From Hysterangium stoloniferum (Eukaryota; Basidiomycota; Agaricomycetes; Hysterangiales; Hysterangiaceae): DNA of 64,000 nt. Position numbers and translations under genes: made by a program. This document shows, in pieces, positions 10,226 through 21,514 of this stretch; within the stretch, counting starts at the first letter, position 1; every line of letters starts with the position of its first letter. The stretch covers positions 124,001 to 188,000 of the forward strand of contig WHVD01000063.1 in assembly GCA_015178975.1 (NCBI GenBank), given 5' to 3'. A model generated the notes under the pieces. The model was not told the DNA's origin. It saw only the letters and a program-made list of their open reading frames with translations, and did no database searches.

Positions 10226-11648
10226 CTTTCATCGAAAAAATATTGTGCAAATATCTGGGCTGTTTCCTCATACGTTCAGAGAGTAATATATTATCCGAGG
10301 AGCTGGACCTAATACATGAAATCTAAGCTGCATCTCCAAATGACAATTATGCACATATTTCCAAGAATTGTGGTCTGCAATTGAACTCTGCATGATCCTT
10401 TTCGCTTAGAGAGAGCAACCCTTACAAATAGCATCGAACTGTAAGAACTTCTGCCATTTCCCACTGGCCGTCTTCCTTAAAATGTATGGTCAGCGGCTCA
10501 GCCAGACCCTTCAGCTTATGAGGACTGCGTGGGTTGATGATCATCATGTCACAGAAGCCCTACAGACATGATATGAAAATTACTCTAAACCAGGCACTTA
10601 CAGTCTGTCACGCCTTACTATCTGATTCAGGAACCGTTAACATTTTCTCTTGTCGATCTGCTCTCGGGATCATTCGAAACACTGGATTACTCCATGGAAT
10701 TACAAATACATACGTACCGTTCGGGAGTCTAAATCCTACTGTAAGGTGTCTAGAAAAATCTGTAGTATCAACTGAAACCAATGCGTATCTTATTTCCAGT
10801 TTCATAGGGCTTCTCGGTAGGGCTCCACCAATCACTGCGGGAACACACCAGTTTGTGGGCGGTTTGGAAAGTCAAGAGTTGATTTCATGGATTTAGCTGA
10901 GTTTCCCGTTCGTACGATATGTGTGTTGCCTTCAGTATTCAGTCGAACTGTTTTTAGTGATATTTAAGCTATTAATACCCGTACATGAAAGGTTTTACAA
11001 GGAATCTGGAAAGCCCGATTATGGAGTGATCAAATAGCTCTGGCAGAGCAGCCTCTCAGATGTGAACGAGATTGATCGAGAGCGGACGTGATGGAGATTC
11101 GGAGCTAATAGAGCATTCAGAGACCTTTATTAGGAAAGTTTGAGTGCCTCCATCAAATATTTTTGCTGGCGCATGCGTCATAGTCACTGCCGAGGAGATA
11201 AGACTATTAATAGTCCGAAACTGTTTCTCCCTGTGGATATTATTCATTACTCTAATATGGATGGGGACTGCAGTACCTCAATCACATAAACAAAAGAAAT
11301 GCGGATCTCGACCAGCATTGACCATCCGGCTGGCAACTTCGACAGTCTCGACGTCGCAGCACATGCTCAGGCTACATCTGCATTTGTGTCTATGGTCTGA
11401 ACACCGCCCGTGACATTTACAGCTACGAAATGATATACAGCATTTCGGATTATGCAATGACCCCGATATGATTGGGAGATTCGGGATGTGGAAGGATTTT
11501 CACAAATCAGGAGCACTCTAAAGATACTCAAACTGTCTGGGTTCATCACGGTCCGGAGAATGTTCCGTTTTTGGCATCGCACACGTGCTAGTTGACTCTC
11601 AGCTCCACTCCATGACAGCATTCCCACTATTAGTATTATTAACCCCAA
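10226..11648 (-). other. Possible further minus-strand exons, unassigned gene
   Basis: Several minus-strand stretches read like coding sequence. These are 11648-11367 (hydrophobic start MGLIILIVGML, could be a signal peptide), about 11235-11056, 10835-10608 (MKLEIRYALVSVDTTDFSRH), about 10550-10425 (DMMIINPRSPHKLKGLAEP), and about 10400-10280 (ADHNSWKYVHNCHLEM). Intron-like borders lie between some of them. I could not join them without crossing stops, so this may be a damaged gene or extra 5' exons of the zinc-finger gene. Family not recognised. Confidence 0.35.
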
Positions 11649-11948
11649 GAGCCTTCATGCATCATTCTCAGAAGCTTAGTTCATCTACATTGCTAGCTCA
11701 GATACACTTTTGAACGCCTCTAAGCAACCTCTAAAGTATCATGTCGTTCTCCACTAAAATCAATTCGAGCATTATAATTAACACATTTCGAACAAAATCA
11801 TTGGCACTTTCGGGCGGCAAACGCTGTGGCATGTTCAAGTGTCCAAGTGTTCAAGTGATCTCTCACTTCCTCGGCTAACTACTAATGTGTTTGCATAGTG
11901 AGCATGTGCTTACCATGGATAACGTTATAGGCATCCAACGTGACGAGC
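11649..11948. other. Intergenic, no gene seen
   Basis: No coding frame or repeat identified. Confidence 0.35.
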
Positions 11949-12407
11949 TAGATATCCATGTATATTCAGCAACTTGCTTATTGGTCGCGTGTGGCAGTTT
12001 CTCAAGCTTGTACTTCTCCTCTTGGGTTAAATTAGTGTCGCTTCATGACTGATGACTGGTCCCAAATTTATGGCTGGCGATCTGGTTCGTTACTACTCTT
12101 CAAACCTTTCACTGGTCATATATTTAGGCTTATACGCCTGGCCCTCTACTGAAGTGCATTACTTTAATCGATCAGAACGAGAGTACAGGAAGGGACAATC
12201 GTGGATGGAGGGAGACTCATGCCACATGCCACATGCATCGATTTTTTCAACCAGACTTAGTTAATTCCTCGCACGCTTATCTGTACACATGGCTCGAGTC
12301 CATTGGCCCCAAAATAAAGATACGGAACATAGTAAGAAGTGATGCATATAAAACCCCACCTGAAGATAAATTTTCTTCCAACCTACACGGAAGTTCCCAA
12401 AGGCAAA
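11949..12407 (+). promoter_or_regulatory. Duplicated sedolisin upstream region (right copy)
   Basis: Colinear and similar to the minus-strand sequence upstream of the left sedolisin (982-1414). Shared blocks include CTTGCTTATTGGTCGCGTG, CAGAACGAGAGTACAGG/ATCAGAACGAGAATATA, CGCACGCTTATCTGTACAC and AAAATAAAGATACGGAACAT. The two regions are in inverted orientation about 11 kb apart. Confidence 0.6.
12347..12353 (+). promoter_or_regulatory. TATA box of the right sedolisin gene
   Basis: TATAAAA 55 bp upstream of the ATG at 12408, in the same context (GCATATAAA) as in the left paralogue. Confidence 0.6.
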
Positions 12408-14611
12408 ATGGTCGCTAGAAGCAGCCTTTTCCTCTCCCTTCTCTCGGTTTTTGCATTAGTCCAGGCCTCCCCCGCTCGCCGCGACCTTGTACTCCATGAG
12501 CGTCGTGAGACGGTCCCGAGTGGCTTCGTAGAGAATGGCCCAGCTTCCCCCAACACCCTGTTGTCATTGCGTATGGCACTTGTGTCCAACAACTTGCCAG
12601 GCCTTGAGACCGCGCTCTTTGCCGTTTCGACGCCTGACAGTGCCCAGTACGGTCAACATCTGACCAAGGAAGAGGTAGTTGCATATCTCCCTGATCCAAG
12701 CTTCAAAAAATAATTCGTAAATTTGAAGGTTGAAGCTTTCGTTGCACCGTCGCCGGAGACCACCTCAGCTGTGCAGGATTTCTTTGCTGCTAATAAAATC
12801 AAGGCGACCACGACCTCTCCAGCTGGAGATTGGCTCAGTTTCTCGATCCCCGTCTCACAGGCTAACGACCTCTTCGATGCTGATTTCACCGTCTTCACTC
12901 ACAAGGAGACAGGAACACAGGCTATTCGGACACTCACATATTCCATCCCCTCCTCGCTGAAGGAAAAGATCGACTTTATCCACCCCACAATTGCGTCCGT
13001 AGATATTCCCATTTCTGAGCTCTGGCGGATAGTTAAAATTTCACCATAGATTCCCTGTGCTCCAGAAACTACCTCCCAAAGTGTTGGCCCCCAGACCGAT
13101 AAGCAACCTTACCGCTAGCGTTACTCCTACCCCTGGCGCTGTTCCCGCGTCATGCAATACCGAGATTACACCTGCTTGTCGTGTGTAGCATGTTACTTTG
13201 ATTTGTTATCATATTTGTTGATCATTCTATCATGAAAATATAGTCCAAGCCTTATACGGCATCCCCCCTTCGGTCTCTGCAGCAGGCAGCAAGATCGGGG
13301 TTTCTGGTTTCATCGATCAGTTCGCCCAAACAGCCGATCTCAAGGTGAGTTCAAATCCGTTCATTGGCTTATCAAATTATTTCGACGTACAATATATCAG
13401 ACCTTTTTGACGAATTTCCGCACGGATATCCCCTCTACAACTACATTCGGCACACAATTTATTGACGGCGGAAGTAACCCTCAAGGAGTTAACGAGGCTG
13501 GTATTGAAGCTGTACGTTTCTTTTTTTCTTTGCCTTCCATCATTTCTCAAATTCAATGTAGAACTTGGACATTCAATACACAGTCGGTGTTGCAGGTGGC
13601 ATCCCAGTGACATTTATCTCTGTCGGTCCGAACAATGTGGATGGAATCGACGGCTTCCTTGACATCATCAACACTTTGATCAACGAAGCGAGCCCCCCAC
13701 AAGTCTTGTCAACCAGTTACGGATTTGACGAACCTGACATCCCCTCTTCTATTGGAAAGTAAGAATTACACACATTTGTCGAAAGTTCTTATTTCCATGA
13801 TATTTAGCTCCCTTTGCAATGCATACATGCAACTCGGTGCTCGTGGTACTTCAATTGTCTTCTCTTCAGGAGATGGTGGTGTCTCTGGCTCTCAATCTCA
13901 AACCTGCACCACTTTTATCCCAACCTTCCCTTCTGGATGTCCCTTCGTGACTTCCGTAGGTGTGCACTCGATAGAGAACTGACATTCGACTAAATTAAAT
14001 GGTACACAGATCGGAGCGACCGCAGGTGTCACCGAGACTTCTGCTAGCTTCTCATCCGGTGGTTTCTCTGCCCTTTTCCCCCGGCCAAGCTACCAAAACA
14101 CCGCTGTCAGCAACTATTTGACTGCCCTTGGAACCACGAATTCCGGCAAATTTGTAAAGACCGGTCGTGGCTTCCCCGATATTTCTGCCCAAGGAGAGAG
14201 CTTTGTGATCGTTAATGGCGGACGGGCAGAACTTGTCGACGGCACTTCGTGCTCGGCTCCGCTCACTTCCAGCATCATTGCCATGCTTAATGCTGAGCTC
14301 CTCGCGGCTGGAAAGCCCGTGATCGGATTCTTCAATCCATTCATCTATGCCAACCCTGGGGTTTTCAACGATATTACTACGGGTAGCAACCCAGGTTGCA
14401 ACACCAACGGATTCCCGGTACGTTATATAACGGCCTTCTCGGAAACTCGCAAAGACTGACGGTGTATTTTTTTCCTTCTTTCAGGCTAAGGCTGGTTGGG
14501 ACCCTGTGAGTATTCGACGTCTGTCACTTTGCTGCTGCTTATGTTTTTCAGGTCACTGGACTCGGTACACCGAGCTTCACCAGGCTGAAGACTGCACTTG
14601 GCTTGCCGTAG
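12408..14611 (+). CDS. Sedolisin (S53 serine-carboxyl peptidase), complete, ten exons
   Basis: Secreted acid peptidase of the tripeptidyl-peptidase/grifolisin type. Exons: 12408-12674, 12729-12994, 13050-13180, 13244-13344, 13401-13511, 13562-13758, 13808-13955, 14010-14417, 14485-14505 and 14552-14611. They sum to 1710 nt, 569 aa, all in frame. Residues 1-20 form a signal peptide, followed by the activation domain (HLTKEEVEAF, HPTIAF). Catalytic Glu and Asp lie in IEANLDIQY, split by an intron. The oxyanion Asp is in SSGDGGV (13872-13874) and the nucleophile Ser in DGTSCSAP (TCG 14247-14249). The C-terminal calcium site is FNDITTG...GWDPVTGLG. All key residues are present. The donor of intron 2 reads GTCCGT, an unusual form, where the paralogue has GTACGC. 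Conserved phase and frame make the model strong. Confidence 0.9.
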
Positions 14612-15109
14612 GAAGCTTTGTTTTTTTTCAGTAATTTGTTTGATATTTTTAAGGCTCAGAAGTAGAGCAATGTATACTGATGTTATGACGTTGTTGCGAA
14701 AGAGAAATGAGAAACCGATGAGAAATTGTGTATGTCATTGTCGTTGTCATTGTCGGGGGCAAGAATCGATGCGACATACGCCATGACATACTACGTCACT
14801 ATTCTCGACGAAAGGGGCAGTACAGGAGGCTATTCTACAAGCCTGGAGATCACAGTAATGTGGGTATCTAGTCCAAAAGTCCAAATGTAAGACAAAAACT
14901 TGCCATTCTAGAATTTAGTGGGTAAGACTCCCATACTGTGTATATCTCCTAGTCCTCTTCCATAACCCAATCCACCTGATCGATACCTTCCACTCACATC
15001 CCCTTCCTCCGATATCCCTTTGCTGTATAGCGAATGAGGATAGTAAACAATGCATTGCGACTAGAAGTTCGCGAGGGCAAAAGCGAAGAGAAAGACAAAA
15101 AATACCACT
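14612..15109. other. 3' flank of sedolisin, intergenic
   Basis: The first 150 bp are probably 3' untranslated. The rest shows no coding frame or repeat. Confidence 0.35.
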
Positions 15110-15212
15110 CTGTCCCCATGTGGAGTTCTACAACCCCGCCTCACCCTGCATGTCAAAGCCTGTCTATGTCTGACCCCATTCCACACACCAGTCACCAGGC
15201 TCTGCCCTGCAG
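15110..15212 (+). mobile_element. Class 1 LTR fragment
   Basis: About 100 bp with TGTCTATGTCTGACCCCATTCC and ACACACCAGTCACCAGGCTCTGCCC, a match to the U3-like middle of class 1 LTRs (compare 58600-58650). Both ends are lost. Confidence 0.5.
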
Positions 15213-16484
15213 ATAATCAATAAGGTTTTGTGCCAATCATGTGACCTACTAGGAATGTCCAGAGGTGGAGGGAGCTCTGTGGCAGGAAGACTCCTGCCAA
15301 GGCCCAAGGTGCGTCTATGATTGAGCACCTCATTTGTTTTTGTTCACTTTTCTGGTATGCCTTTATGCATTTAAGCCCATACACTCTGTGCTGTTTCTTC
15401 TAGTTTTGTGCAGTTTTTTGTTAGGGAATCAGTTGAATAAAATAACTCATCATAAGCTCGGATTCATGCTCTGCTGCTTACCTTAATGGAAGTAGTTCCA
15501 CACTTGTACTTGGGAGTACATTTCCTCTTTTACAATTTTTTATCTCGATATTCATGCCCATTTCACCTTGCTGACTTGTAATATCAAGGGTCCTGTAGCT
15601 CTGAGACTTATACTCATGCAAATAGTTAGTTTCACATCACCTGTTTAGCACCATTTTGGCATGGAAACACTAAGATATCTTTATTATCTAACATTTACTT
15701 TAACAGGTTATCGAGCTCCTCACTCTTCTGCTTCATAATATTTTGTTGCTATGATCACCACTGTTACCTCCCTACCTGCCTCTTTACCCTCCATTGACCC
15801 GAATCTTGATGCATTGGCTTAAATTGGGAGATTTTACCATCATATTTCAAGATGTTTTTCAAGCCAAGGTATTTTGGTAACATTTCAATGGCTCTAGTTC
15901 CCATCATAACCCTGTAGGTGCTACTGCTATTCCCTATGAGACCACTTTCATCTCAGTGACAGTGGGATAAGGATAAATACTTGCTTACCCAGAAGATTCC
16001 CGATTTGACCCTTATGCATATACACACCAAGTGGACTGCCTAGGAACTTTGTGTGACACAGAGTATGCATAAAAAGATCCTATCAACCTTATTAAAAAGG
16101 AGGGAGTTACTTGTTGTTAATTGATGAGAGTGGGCCAGTATTGACCTGCATTGTCAGGGAAGCAAATGGCATTGACATAAAAAATATGGAAGTATATGCA
16201 GCATTATCAGACTTTTTATCTGATCTTTGGTGCTGGTTTTGGTAGCAAGTTGTAACAGTAAGTGTGTAAGTTGACATTTTCAATTGGTGCAATATACTAC
16301 ACAGGCTGCTATGGAATAACTTTGATCTCATCAATCATGTATTCTGTTAGCATCTTGGTGTATATTCCTGCTATGTTTCATTGTTATACATATTCCATTT
16401 TCATTTCTTCCAGTCTGCTCTCCCTTTTGATATTGATTTCTTTAGTATAAATCATAAGTCTTGTACACTTCTATTCTTTAGTAT
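15213..16484. other. AT-rich transposon debris, unassigned
   Basis: No recognisable open frame. A purine run AAAAAGGAGGGAG (about 16094) resembles a polypurine tract. The right part (about 16260-16484) is likely the beginning of the LTR that ends at 18110, because the insertion at 16485 splits it. Confidence 0.3.
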
Positions 16485-17040
16485 TGTCACAAACATACAA
16501 ACTCAATTTTCAATAATATTCAATTTAATATTTCTTTGACATTTCTTCGACATTCCTTTGACTTTCTGACTCAACTTCCAACTCAACTTCCAACTCAACT
16601 TCCAACTCAACTTCCAACTCAACTTCTGACTCAACTTCTGACTCAACTTCTGACCCAACCTCTGACTCAACTTCTGACTCGACTATTCTTTGACAATATC
16701 TTTGACTTGTCTCAGTTTGACATCATTGATGATTTCACTTTGATATCATATTATCATCATAGGTAAATGATATATAGTATATAAGGGCAATGATAGGAAT
16801 GAAGGAAGTCAGTCAGAAAACCTGTATCATAATTATATTATTACTGTATTATATAATTGTCGAACTTTTCTGAGCCTTTATTCAACTTAATTATTCATGA
16901 GCCTCTGTGTCCTATCTTTGCCTCATGCTTTATCAACAGGATGAATTAATACTTCGTCAAATGAGGCATCTGTACTCGATATTGTTGAATATTCTTCTAT
17001 TGTTTATTTGACTTTATTGAGTAATATTCAATTTGTGACA
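16485..17040 (+). mobile_element. Solo LTR, class 5 (TGTCAC...GTGACA), TSD AGTAT
   Basis: 556 bp, flanked by AGTAT at 16480-16484 and 17041-17045. Similar to LTRs at 30546-31035 and 35620-36048. It contains a run of 12-bp repeats at 16567-16684 and TATATAGTATATAAGGGC near 16770. Confidence 0.85.
16567..16684 (+). repeat. 12-bp tandem repeat inside class 5 LTR
   Basis: About ten copies of a unit like ACTCAACTTCCA or ACTCAACTTCTG. The sister LTR at 30546 has only two or three units (about 30630-30660), so the array grew in this copy. Confidence 0.8.
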
Positions 17041-18110
17041 AGTATGAATATTGACTTAGAATCCCCCTCTTGTTTTTGAAACTTGCATGATAATATCTTC
17101 ATGCCTCTTGAAGTATTGTTTCATACTGTCTAACTCCTGTCTTAGTCTTCAGTCTCACTGTGATAAGTGTTATATTTTAGTCTTGATGTATTTGTATTTG
17201 TCTTTAAAAATACTGGAGCACCCAAACAGTCATGTGAGTGCACAACACATACATTGAAGCCGAGCTCCATTTGACACAAGGCAGCTGGAGTTGCCAGTTG
17301 GTTATGTACTAACTTGTTACAACTGGAATTCCTGCTGGACTCCATACGTCAGACTTGTCCACATTTGACTTTGTTATGTCATGTATCAGTCACTGGAATA
17401 CCTGCCAGACTCCATCCCTGTCTATGTCTGACCTCATCCCACGCATCAGTCACTGGACCCTGCTTGGAAAACCCATCATCCCTCTAACTAAGCCCCGTTC
17501 CTGTTTTAGTCTAATGACCTGTCATGATTCGGACTCCACTCCCACTCCATTTCCCGTTATGGTTTATGATTTGTCATGATTCAGACTCCGCTCCGTTCCA
17601 TCCTGTTCCTAACACCAAATCTGGTGTTTATTTATCCCATTTTATGTTTTGCTAGTTTTGTTTCATTATTACTGGATTTGGTATGTTATTCATTCCACAG
17701 TCTATACATATAGTCTGGCAGATGTTGTACATACAATCCAGTCGGAAAATCAGCTTAGATTCTCCCCAGTAATCTAGTACATTTTCCACTCTAAACTCCT
17801 CTCTGAATTACACTGCTCTCACTAGTTGGAGCCCATGGGCTCTGATGCATCTATCTCTTAACCTCCAACTTATTTATCTTGACTCCCTGACCTCTCGACC
17901 CACGACCTCCAACCTACGACCCCTTGACCCATGAACTCCATCTGGACTCCCCGGGTTTCCTGTCCACCTGTTTGAAATTGGACAACACGATCTCACAAGG
18001 GTGCAGCCTATAAGCTGAAGCCAAGTCCTACTGGATTTCCCACAGGTTTCTCCAGAAACCCACCGTGTACATATCCTTAACATAACTCCCTTGAGTGTTA
18101 GTTCTTAACA
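17041..18110 (+). mobile_element. 3' part of a class 3-like LTR, interrupted
   Basis: 17041-17314 and 18083-18110 form the end of an LTR closing with GTTCTTAACA. A degenerate hairpin copy (GTGCACAACACATACATTGAAGCC, 17234-17268) lies about 75 bp from the rejoined end. The LTR was split by the class 5 LTR at 16485 and by the class 1 LTR at 17315. Confidence 0.5.
17315..18082 (+). mobile_element. Solo LTR, class 1 Gypsy, TSD TAACT
   Basis: 768 bp from TGTTACAACTGG to ATATCCTTAACA, flanked by TAACT at 17310-17314 and 18083-18087. Sense hairpin at 17995-18028. Confidence 0.85.
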
Positions 18111-18136
18111 TATGGTATCCTTGCACTTAGTGATTG

Positions 18137-18689
18137 GCTTTAAGATCTAAGGTCTAAAGACAAGAGGGGGAATGATGTCAGAGGGCTGACAGGTATTTCA
18201 TACTTCACTGGGAGGTCCAGTTCTACAAAACAAGTGGAGCTTGGCTTCAACCTATGTGTTGCACCCTTGCACAAACTGTTAAGGAAGGGGGTAATATAAG
18301 TCAATATTTTAACTGAAGAACTATAGCATACATGATAGGGCTTTTATACAAAAGTATAACAGATGATTGGAAGGCCAATCAAGGAAGTGAGAAGTCATAA
18401 TGGGTCAAGGGAAGTGGGAAAAGGAACAAGGATCAAAGTAGGACTAAATGTGATGAAACACAAGTATTCTAAAGGTTGTGAGGTGGAAAATAAAGCATAC
18501 ATGTAGAACAGGTAACAGGAGAGCATCAGGATGGAGATGGGATGATAACCAAAAAGGCAATCTACAGTGAAACATGTGTCAGGATGCCCCAGGTGGTGAC
18601 ACCATGGTCAGGGATACTGATAGTGGGGTGCTGGAGGGTTGTGAGGGTAAAACCAAGTTTTAGGGGCCTGAAATGATAGGATCCTAACA
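18137..18689 (-). mobile_element. Class 3 LTR, minus orientation
   Basis: Reads TTAAGATCTAAGGTC at the left and GATAGGATCCTAACA at the right, the complement of a TGTTAGGATCC...TTAACA LTR. The antisense hairpin is at 18236-18272. Its left end has lost the TG. Confidence 0.65.
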
Positions 18690-18868
18690 TTGGCAGGGCC
18701 TGGCCATGGACCATGGGCTAATGATCCGAAAACTCAAGTCAAGTTTGTACTTAGACCATCTACTTAAGGCCTAGTCTGGGATATTATAAGCTTGAACTTA
18801 GGACAGGACACTGCATGATGAAGAAATACTAGTAATATTTTAGTACCCACAATTTATATCATACATAA
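18690..18868. other. Spacer between LTRs
   Basis: Unassigned 180 bp, no frame seen. Confidence 0.3.
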
Positions 18869-19545
18869 TGTTAAGCTTTAGGATTCTAAAGGCTAAAGAG
18901 GATGGTATGCCAGGGATCCATAGGAATAGAGTATACTTAATTGGGAGGTCTGGTTCTACAAGACAAGTGGAGCTTGGCTTCAACTTATGTGTTATGCCCT
19001 TGCACCAACTGTTAGGGTGCTCCAGTATTTTGAAACAAGAAAGTAGTACATAATAGACTAAAGGTCCACACTTAGCTAAATCAACCAGAAGGCTGGAATG
19101 CTAAGGGTTGGAGTGATAACAGTCTTGGATGGCTGAAGACATCTTGAAGAGGATTAAGTAAAGAGTAGGGGAACTTAAGTTGATATTTGAACTGAGGAAC
19201 TGTAGCATACAAGATGAGAGTTTGATACTAAAGTGAGACAGGTGATTGGGTTGATCATGGAGGTAGGAAGACAAACAGATCAAAGGAAGTAGGTAAGTGA
19301 CAAACTGGAGGAATGAAAGGAACTAAATGCAAAGTAATAGGGTAATACTAAAACGGTTTGAGGTGGCAATTGATGTGTACATGTAGAGCAGTTGATGAGA
19401 GTGGAACAGGATGACTAAAAGGGTAATCTATCATAAACCAAGTATTCGGGTGCTGCAGGCAGTAACACTGTGGTTGGGGGTACTGATATTGGGATGCCAG
19501 AGTGAAAACAAGTTGCAGGGGCCTGAAAAGGTGAGGATCCTAACA
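18869..19545 (-). mobile_element. Class 3 LTR, minus orientation, next to polypurine tract
   Basis: TGTTAAGCTTTAGG ... GAGGATCCTAACA, 677 bp. On the minus strand it is directly preceded by ATAGGGGGATAC (19546-19557), a polypurine tract like those before the LTRs at 31430 and 51131. It is therefore the 3' LTR of a minus-strand element lying to its right. Antisense hairpin at 18969-19005. Confidence 0.7.
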
Positions 19546-20572
19546 GTATCCCCCTATTATGTCAAGACCCTCCAAGACCTTCCTAGAAAATGACATCTGG
19601 CTGCCTCATATACCTGCTTGGGTAAATATCTGCACCAATGATTATTAGTCAACAGGTGCAGACACTTCTTGTCCTTAGCATCTCACAGGCATTGTCAGTG
19701 TCTCAAAATTGTTGTCATCATTAGTGCTCATCAAGAAAAGAGGTTGAGAAGGCATGGTGAGCAAAAGGAAAGGAAAAAGAATGGTTGACAAATTTTGGGA
19801 TTTTCTGAAATTTCATATTTCCTCAGTGTTGAATGGGAGGCCACTGAGAAGAGGAAGGAGGAGTAGGAGAGGTGCTGAGTGAGGCAAGAGGTTGTGGGAG
19901 GGGAAAAAGGTAGAGCAATGGGGCCATCCAGGGTAAGCAGATTTTGTCTTTCCACAGTTGTACTAATGGTGGTGTCAATAGGGGAAAAGAAAATGTCAAG
20001 ATGATGATGATTTTGAGGAGGAAAAATGGGAGGATGAGATTGAGGAGATTGGGTGGTCCAAGTGGTAAGCCATCTATTAATGTTCATTTTACATCTTCTA
20101 GCTTTTATTTTTAGGAGGGTCCAAATTTGGAGGTGCATTGTGTGGAAGTTGCAAGGTGGCAGGGATCCAGTGCATGCCCATAGGTCTGAACAGGACCTGT
20201 GCACAGTGCAACTGGGGCAAGAAAGGTTGTAGTTTTGCAACCACAACTTTGGGCCAGTGGTAGAAGTGTTACAGGAAATTGGAGAGACCTGGAAGGGGAT
20301 TCTGGAGGCAGTACAAGGGCTAGTCCAATGCTGTGAGTGTAGGGAGAGTGGTGGGCTGCAGAGGGTAGTAGAAGGGATTGGGAGGGCTGGGAGGATGAGA
20401 AGAAGGAAGGTTTTGAGGCCTAGATTGGGAGGCAATAATGCTAGGTGTTGCAGGAAAAAATACAATAGAAATTGTGGATGGTGAGGAGGTGGCAGAGGGG
20501 CTGGTTATAGTGAATACTGTACTTTAGACTAGAAAATGGCAATAATGTACATCTTCCAAGAAAACAACCAAG
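19546..20572 (-). mobile_element. Internal region of a class 3 LTR element, unrecognised ORF
   Basis: Lies on the internal side of the 3' LTR at 18869-19545. It holds a 244-codon open minus frame (20465-19731), rich in Pro, Ser and Leu, without a domain I recognise. On the plus strand, 20257-20484 is also open and looks helical. No reverse transcriptase or integrase motif was found, so this may be a non-autonomous derivative. Confidence 0.35.
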
Positions 20573-21110
20573 TGTTAGGATCCCCATGATTTTGGACCCT
20601 CACTACTTGTTTTGGACTTAATATCCTTCATCATTTCACTGTTGGAACCCCCACTCATGGTATCATCACTCATAGCACCCCTGACACTTGTTGCATTATA
20701 GTCTTACCCTTTTAGTTTCTGTTCCATCTCCATTCATTCATTACATTTAGTCTCCCTGCCTCATCATCAACTTCTCATGATCCATTTCACCCTTTGCTTC
20801 CTTTATCGGGCCTCTGGTCATCCATCTCATCATAGTATAAATCTTCTTCATGTATACTACAGTTCTTCAGTTCGAAAATTGACTTTGATTACCCTCTACT
20901 AGTTCCCAGTCTCATTCCCCTCTCCTCAGTACTCCCAAAGACATTCTTGGTGAGCCACAAACTCTTACTATACAACTCTTAGTTATTTTTGGCCCCCCAG
21001 TCAATTGAGCTAAGAGTTGAACTTGTCCCTATCATACTATTCACTCTGTTTGAAATACCAGAGCACTCTAATAGTTTGTATGAGGGTGCAACACATAAGT
21101 TGAAGCCAGC
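20573..21110 (+). mobile_element. Class 3 LTR, 3'-truncated
   Basis: Starts TGTTAGGATCCCC and runs through the leader to the hairpin (21080-21110), where it stops abruptly against Gypsy pol sequence. Confidence 0.65.
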
Positions 21111-21418
21111 TTTTCAGATGTCCAATAGAATGTCATGGTGCAGGTTTGTAACATCCATCATGGTGACACTGTAAAGTACTGGTTTGACTAGAGAGGTTGC
21201 TTGAAGGGATGCTGTAATTTGTTCCAAGGGAAAGATGGGCTTGAAATTGTGTAGATTTATTACTGCATACTTGTTGGTCCCCTCTTTAAGGTAGACATCC
21301 CATCATCTAGTCATAGTGTCAGGTTTGCCACTGAGGCAACCAGGCCAAGAATGAGCCATGAGGTTTAATTGAGAAAGGTATTCTGACTATTGGTTTGCCA
21401 ATGAATAAGGAGCATGGT
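21111..21418 (-). pseudogene. Gypsy pol fragment (RNase H to integrase N-terminus)
   Basis: The minus strand reads HSWPGCLSGKPDTMTR*WDV, then NLHNFKPIFPLEQ, then MMDVTNLHHDILLDI. This matches the segment between RNase H and the integrase zinc finger in the other Gypsy copies (28450-28680, 48880-49130). It has in-frame stops and is flanked by class 3 LTR pieces on both sides. Confidence 0.7.
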
Positions 21419-21514
21419 GTTAAGATCTAAAGTCTAAAGACAAAGGGCTGATGGGTATTTCATACTTAACTGGGAGGTCTGGTCCTACAAAACAAGTGGA
21501 GCTTGGCTTCAACT
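21419..21514 (-). mobile_element. Class 3 LTR end fragment
   Basis: TGTTAAGATCTAAAGTC ... GGAGCTTGGCTTCAACTTAT: 96 bp from the LTR 3' end to inside the hairpin (21498-21516), then broken. Confidence 0.6.

Noticed and set aside
16536..16766. Small protein with LTQLPTQ repeats
   Set aside because: It is a translation of the 12-bp minisatellite inside a solo LTR.
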